Assembly: GCA_024636495.1 (NCBI GenBank)
Contig: JAGXGZ010000069.1
Location: 1 to 44,567 of the forward strand
DNA from: Roseobacter sp.
GTDB lineage: Bacteria > Pseudomonadota > Alphaproteobacteria > Rhodobacterales > Rhodobacteraceae
Direction: 5' to 3'
DNA: 44,567 nucleotides
Shown: one piece after another, positions 41,061 through 44,567 of the stretch
Layout of the letters: each line of letters starts with the position of its first letter
How positions within the stretch are numbered: the first letter of the stretch is position 1
Notes under the pieces: model-generated
The model's input: the letters and a program-made list of their open reading frames with translations, nothing else
Databases searched by the model: none
Told to the model about the DNA's origin: nothing
Translations under genes and position numbers: made by a program

Positions 41061-42038
41061 TCAGGCCGTCTGCGCGAACAGCCGCTTGCGCGCTGCTGCG
41101 TATTCGGTGGCAAAACGGTCTACCAATTGGGCGGCGGGCATGACCGATTTCACCGCGCCGATCCCCTGCCCCGCGCCCCAGATTTCCTTCCAGCTTTTCG
41201 ACTTCTGACGGTCAGGACCAAAATCCATGTTCGACGGATCGGACCGTTCCAGATTGTCAGGGTCCATGCCTTGGGCGGCAATCGACGGCTTAAGGTAGTT
41301 GCCCCAGACGCCGGTGAAGAGATCCGAATAAACGATATCAGACGCCCCTGAATCGGCGATCATCTGTTTATAGCGTTCGTCCGCATTCGCCTCGGTTGTG
41401 GCAATAAACGCCGATCCGGCATAGCCGCCGTCCGCCCCCATCGCCTGCGCTGCCAGAATGCTGTCGCCACGCGCGATGGCCCCCGACAGAAACACCGGAC
41501 CGTCGAACCATTCACGAATTTCCTGCATCAGGGCAAAGGGCGATTGCGCACCCGCATGCCCGCCCGCACCGGCAGCAACTGCAATCAGACCGTCAGCGCC
41601 CTTTTCAATTGCCTTGTGGGCAAAGCGGTTGTTGATGATGTCATGCAGCACCTTGCCCCCTGCCCCATGCGCCGCGTCGTTCAGCCAGTTCTGCGCCCCA
41701 AGCGAGGTAATCCAAAGCGGCACCTCGTGCTTCACGCAAATCTCGACATCACGCTCTAGCCGCGCGTTGGATTTGTGCACGATCTGGTTCACGGCATAGG
41801 GTGCAGCCGGAGTGTCAGGATTGGCCTGATTATGGCGGTCCAGCTCTTCCTTGATGCGGGTGAGCCAGCGGTCAAGCTCGATCGGCTCTCCCTCTGCCTC
41901 GCGGGCGTTCAGCGCGGGAAAACTGCCGACGATGCCAGCCTTGCACTGCGCAATCACAAGATCGGGGTTCGAGATGATGAACAGCGGGCTGCCGATCAGC
42001 GGGATGCGCAAATTGTCAAAAATGGCGGGAAGGGTCAT
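41061..42038 (-). CDS. Nitronate monooxygenase family flavoprotein
   Basis: 325 residues from the ATG at 42038 (GGAG upstream); a start 39 bases earlier is unsupported. FMN TIM-barrel of the 2-nitropropane dioxygenase group: IPLIGSPLFIISNPDLVIAQ at the N-terminus, GLIAVAAGAGGHAGAQSPFA with the phosphate-binding GGHAG, and GADGGYAGSAFIATTEA. Members oxidise nitronates or act as flavin-dependent enoyl reductases. It is downstream of a thiolase and SDR (64-base gap), so a role in acyl-CoA metabolism is possible. Confidence 0.88.
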   Translation of the reverse strand: MTLPAIFDNLRIPLIGSPLFIISNPDLVIAQCKAGIVGSFPALNAREAEGEPIELDRWLTRIKEELDRHNQANPDTPAAPYAVNQIVHKSNARLERDVEICVKHEVPLWITSLGAQNWLNDAAHGAGGKVLHDIINNRFAHKAIEKGADGLIAVAAGAGGHAGAQSPFALMQEIREWFDGPVFLSGAIARGDSILAAQAMGADGGYAGSAFIATTEANADERYKQMIADSGASDIVYSDLFTGVWGNYLKPSIAAQGMDPDNLERSDPSNMDFGPDRQKSKSWKEIWGAGQGIGAVKSVMPAAQLVDRFATEYAAARKRLFAQTA

Positions 42039-42102
42039 GGAGTTCTCCGAAAATAAGGGGGGCGGGTGTTCCGGCAACAGCCAGAATACCTTGTGTTAGA
42101 GC

Positions 42103-43263
42103 CTAAAGCGCTTCGATAATGGTGACGTTGGCAATCCCGCCGCCTTCGCACATCGTTTGCAGGCCATATTTCTTGCCACGCGCATGCAAGCTGTGCACCA
42201 GCGTCGTCATCAACCGCGCACCGGAGGCGCCCAGCGGATGACCAAGCGCAATCGCACCACCGTTCACGTTAAGCCGCTCAGGGTCGGCACCGGTGTGTTT
42301 CAACCAGGCCATCGGGATCGGCGCAAAGGCCTCATTGACCTCGAACAGATCAATATCGCTGATCTTCATGCCTGCGCGCTCCAGTGCACGGTCCGTGGCG
42401 GGCAGCGGTTCCTCAAGCATGATCACTGGATCCCCTGCCGTCACAGTCAAGTTGACGATCCGCGCCTTGGGGATGAGGTTGTATTTCTTGAGTGCGGCTT
42501 CCGACACGATCAGAACCCCCGCCGCCCCGTCGCAGATCTGCGACGCATTCGCGGCCGAGATCATGCCATCGGGTTGCAGCAGCTTTACGCTGGAAATAGT
42601 CTCTAACGTGGCGTCTTCGCGGATACCTTCGTCGCGGGTGTGCGTACCGCCCTCTATCTCCAGCGGCACGATCTCGGCGTCAAAACGCCCCTCGTCCCGC
42701 GCGGCTGTCGCCCGCCTGTGGCTTTCCAGCGCATAAGCGTCCAGTTCCTCGCGGGTAAACCCGTGCTTCTTCGCAACCATTTCAGCGCCGATGAACTGGC
42801 TGAAATTTTTGGTGCCGTACCGCCGCGCAATCCGGTCGCTGAACGGGCCGTTACCAAGTTCGGCCTTGGCATAAAGCCCAACGTTAGAGCCCATTGGCAC
42901 GCGCGTCATGCTTTCGACGCCCATCGCAACCACAACGTCCTGCGTGCCCGACATCACTGCCTGCGCCGCAAACTGCACCGCCTGCTGCGAGCTGCCGCAT
43001 TGCCGGTCAATCGTCACCGCAGGCACCGATTGCGGCAGCTTCGACGCCAGCACGCAGTTGCGCCCGAAGGCGAACGCCTGCTCGCCGCCTTGGGTCACGC
43101 AACCGACGATCACATCGTCGATGATCGCGCCGTCGATCCCTGTGCGATCAACCAGCGCGTTCAGCACCTCGGCCCCCAGATTTGCGGGGTGCCAGTCGCG
43201 CAATGCGCCGCCCCGCCGCCCACCCGCGGTGCGGACTGTCTCTACGATATAGGCATCTGCCAT
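42103..43263 (-). CDS. Thiolase (acetyl-CoA C-acetyltransferase)
   Basis: 386 residues from the ATG at 43263, preceded by GGGAGGAG; longer frames run into the upstream SDR gene. C89 in DRQCGSSQQAVQFA, GHPLGASGARL with the catalytic His, and TMCEGGGIANVTIIEAL with the second Cys. N-terminus MADAYIVETVRTAGGRRGGA. It cleaves 3-ketoacyl-CoA or condenses acetyl-CoA. The set SDR-thiolase-nitronate monooxygenase is a frequent roseobacter arrangement for short branched acyl-CoAs, so this operon may serve isoleucine-type intermediates. It differs from the island thiolase at 22.6 kb. Confidence 0.92.
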   Translation of the reverse strand: MADAYIVETVRTAGGRRGGALRDWHPANLGAEVLNALVDRTGIDGAIIDDVIVGCVTQGGEQAFAFGRNCVLASKLPQSVPAVTIDRQCGSSQQAVQFAAQAVMSGTQDVVVAMGVESMTRVPMGSNVGLYAKAELGNGPFSDRIARRYGTKNFSQFIGAEMVAKKHGFTREELDAYALESHRRATAARDEGRFDAEIVPLEIEGGTHTRDEGIREDATLETISSVKLLQPDGMISAANASQICDGAAGVLIVSEAALKKYNLIPKARIVNLTVTAGDPVIMLEEPLPATDRALERAGMKISDIDLFEVNEAFAPIPMAWLKHTGADPERLNVNGGAIALGHPLGASGARLMTTLVHSLHARGKKYGLQTMCEGGGIANVTIIEAL

Positions 43264-43291
43264 TTTGCTCTCCTCCCAATTCTCAATCGAA

Positions 43292-44053
43292 TTACTTCGG
43301 TGCCATGCGGATCGCGCCATCAAGGCGGATCGTCTCGCCGTTAAGCATGGGGTTGTCGATGATCGCGCCGACCATCTTGGCATATTCGGACGGATCGCCC
43401 AGACGGCTGGGAAACGGTACCTGCGCGCCCAGAGACGCCTGCGCTTCTTCCGGCAGGCTGGCCAGCAGCGGCGTCAGGAACAGCCCCGGCGCGATCGTCA
43501 TAACACGGATGCCATAACGCGCTAGTTCTCGGGCAATTGGCAGGGTCATCCCCACGATACCTGCCTTGGACGCGGCATAGGCCGCCTGCCCGATCTGCCC
43601 ATCAAACGCCGCCACAGATGCCGTGTTTATAATTACACCGCGTTCTTCGCCAAGGGGGTCAGCCTTGTGCAAGGCGGCCGCAAATTTCGACAAAACATTG
43701 AACGTGCCAAGCAGGTTAACGTTGATCACACCCGCAAAGCTTTCCAGCGGAAGGGCTTCGCCTTCGCGGCTGACGACTTTGGCGGGCGGCCCGATGCCTG
43801 CGCAATTAACCAAGATGCGGGCCTTGCCATGCACGCCCTCGGCTTGCGCAATCGCTGCTTCCACAGCACTTTCGTCGGTCACGTTCACCTTAAAAAAAGC
43901 GCCGCCGATTTCGGCCGCCTTGGCCGCTCCCATCTCGGCATTCATGTCGAAAATAGCGACCTTGGCCCCACCCTTTGCCAGCATTTCCGCCGTGGCACCC
44001 CCAAGGCCCGAGGCCCCGCCGGTGACGATTGCGGATTGTCCTTGAAGTTCCAT
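43292..44053 (-). CDS. SDR, 3-hydroxyacyl-CoA dehydrogenase type II (HSD10-like)
   Basis: 253 residues, GGGAG upstream of the ATG. It begins MELQGQSAIVTGGASGLGGA, as HSD10-type dehydrogenases do, with FDMN after beta-2 (acidic, NAD). NCAGIGPPAKV and the long insertion with REGEALPLESF are typical of the family, then NTASVAAFDGQIGQ and YAASKAGIVG as catalytic Ser, Tyr and Lys, and APGLFLTPLL. It oxidises 2-methyl-3-hydroxybutyryl-CoA and related 3-hydroxyacyl-CoAs in characterised members. First gene of the operon. Confidence 0.92.
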   Translation of the reverse strand: MELQGQSAIVTGGASGLGGATAEMLAKGGAKVAIFDMNAEMGAAKAAEIGGAFFKVNVTDESAVEAAIAQAEGVHGKARILVNCAGIGPPAKVVSREGEALPLESFAGVINVNLLGTFNVLSKFAAALHKADPLGEERGVIINTASVAAFDGQIGQAAYAASKAGIVGMTLPIARELARYGIRVMTIAPGLFLTPLLASLPEEAQASLGAQVPFPSRLGDPSEYAKMVGAIIDNPMLNGETIRLDGAIRMAPK

Positions 44054-44482
44054 GGCAGTTTTCTCCCTACAGACAGTTCTGCCTGCGTATTTAATTCAAA
44101 TCATGCGGAATGTTGCGCGGGTTTTGGCGAAGTACAATCTAAAAGGTCCGAAGGTGCAAGATATCACGCAGGGCAAGACGATTCGCGGTTCAAGGAAAAC
44201 CAACAGGCCAGATCGCGTGACATCGGGGTGCCTGCGTAAATTGGCGCCGCGTCAGGGACTTATCCACAGGGCGTGACTGAAACTGTGGAAAAACAAGCGC
44301 TTAAATCGGCAGGGACGGTGTAACATCCCGAATTGGCGGCATTTTCCGGGGTGCACAGATCAAATTGCGCGCGGCTCAAATGCCGGATTTTGCAAGAAAT
44401 ACTTGCCAAGAGGCCAATCCCTTGCAACAAAGAACGAAATAGAACGCACTACCGCAAAAAAGCGTTCCTACCGAGGGCAGTT
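44054..44482. other. Intergenic region with DnaA-box-like sites
   Basis: 429 bases without a convincing gene. It holds two DnaA-box-like sequences in opposite orientation (44260-44268 and 44284-44292) and the inverted repeat GCAAG-AAATA-CTTGC (44392-44406) upstream of the next ATG. The last 100 bases before the ATG are AT-richer than average. No tRNA or riboswitch was recognised. Confidence 0.5.
44260..44292. promoter_or_regulatory. Pair of inverted DnaA-box-like sequences
   Basis: TTATCCACA (44260-44268) equals the strongest DnaA box. TGTGGAAAA (44284-44292) is the reverse complement of TTTTCCACA, which fits TTWTNCACA. They are separated by 15 bases. Two boxes alone do not make an origin; a DnaA-controlled promoter is an alternative. 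Confidence 0.45.
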
Positions 44483-44567
44483 ATGGCAGACACTATTCGC
44501 ATCAATGAACGGGTGCGCATCAACGCTGAGCATTTGGCATCCGCATTGGAAAACCACATGCTCAAGA
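44483..44567 (+). CDS. Unrecognised gene, N-terminal part (runs off right edge)
   Basis: ATG at 44483 with CGAGGGCAG about six bases upstream opens 28 codons, beginning MADTIRINERVRINAEHLAS. The charged, helical start does not match a family I can name. The start is supported by the ribosome-binding sequence and by the upstream inverted repeat. The rest lies outside the window. Confidence 0.5.
   Translation, partial: MADTIRINERVRINAEHLASALENHMLK

Noticed and set aside
44103..44109. Half-site TGCGGAA upstream of the SDR/thiolase operon as a fourth regulator site
   Set aside because: The other arm is absent (TTCAAA instead of TTCCGC), so it does not support control by the same regulator.
1..44567. 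CRISPR array, tRNA or rRNA genes, prophage
   Set aside because: Looked for regularly spaced repeats, tRNA-like cloverleaf ends and phage structural genes by eye; none seen.

Overview
The window looks like a chromosomal stretch of a marine alphaproteobacterium of the roseobacter group (Rhodobacterales). The basis is the high GC by eye, dense operons with ATGA overlaps, Gly-Asp-rich alphaproteobacterial protein style, and the family mix: several acyl-CoA dehydrogenases and SDRs, Liv-type ABC uptake and an Anbu cluster. No tRNA, rRNA, CRISPR array or intact prophage was seen. The left edge holds the tail of an ISAzo13-like transposase next to a probable DUF1127 gene remnant.

Region 1 (about 0.3-30.5 kb) is one large catabolic island in four operons. 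Operon A (+, 1.75-8.8 kb): acyl-CoA synthetase, 3-hydroxyacyl-CoA dehydrogenase, enoyl-CoA hydratase, an ACAD10/11-type acyl-CoA dehydrogenase, two SDRs and a VOC protein, closed by a strong terminator. Operon B (-, 19.6 down to 9.4 kb): periplasmic binding protein, LivHMGF, serine hydrolase, acetoacetyl-CoA synthetase, TesB-type thioesterase and a lactonase-type amidohydrolase. Operon C (-, 27.9 down to 20.1 kb): a pair of acyl-CoA dehydrogenases, two SDRs, a thiolase, a histidine-phosphatase-fold protein, an ACAD10/11-type APH kinase and an IclR regulator. Operon D (+, 28.0-30.5 kb): two MDR reductases and a MaoC hydratase. A near-identical palindrome (TTCCGC-N3-GCGGAA) lies upstream of A, upstream of B and in the C/D divergent promoter, so the whole island looks like one IclR regulon.

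The key combination is a stand-alone APH kinase plus an ACAD10/11-type dehydrogenase. These are the bacterial counterparts of LvaA and LvaC and of the two fused domains of mammalian ACAD10/11. My main hypothesis is a pathway for 4-hydroxy or 4-oxo acids or gamma-lactones: uptake, lactone or ester opening, CoA activation, 4-phosphorylation, dephosphorylating conversion to an enoyl/3-hydroxyacyl-CoA, then beta-oxidation and thiolysis. The substrate is inferred, not shown. A steroid- or terpenoid-like side chain is the main alternative, suggested by the paired dehydrogenases.

Region 2 (30.5-36.9 kb) has a MarR/Bcr-type MFS pair, an aldose 1-epimerase, a small coupled ORF with a histidine-less HPt-like protein, and a glycerate-kinase/gamma-glutamyltransferase operon. 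Region 3 (37.0-41.0 kb) is the four-gene Anbu cluster (ATP-grasp, alpha-E, transglutaminase, Anbu peptidase). Region 4 (44.1 down to 41.1 kb) is a second fatty-acid-type operon (SDR, thiolase, nitronate-monooxygenase-like). It is followed by an intergenic region with two DnaA-box-like sequences and the start of an unrecognised gene at the right edge.
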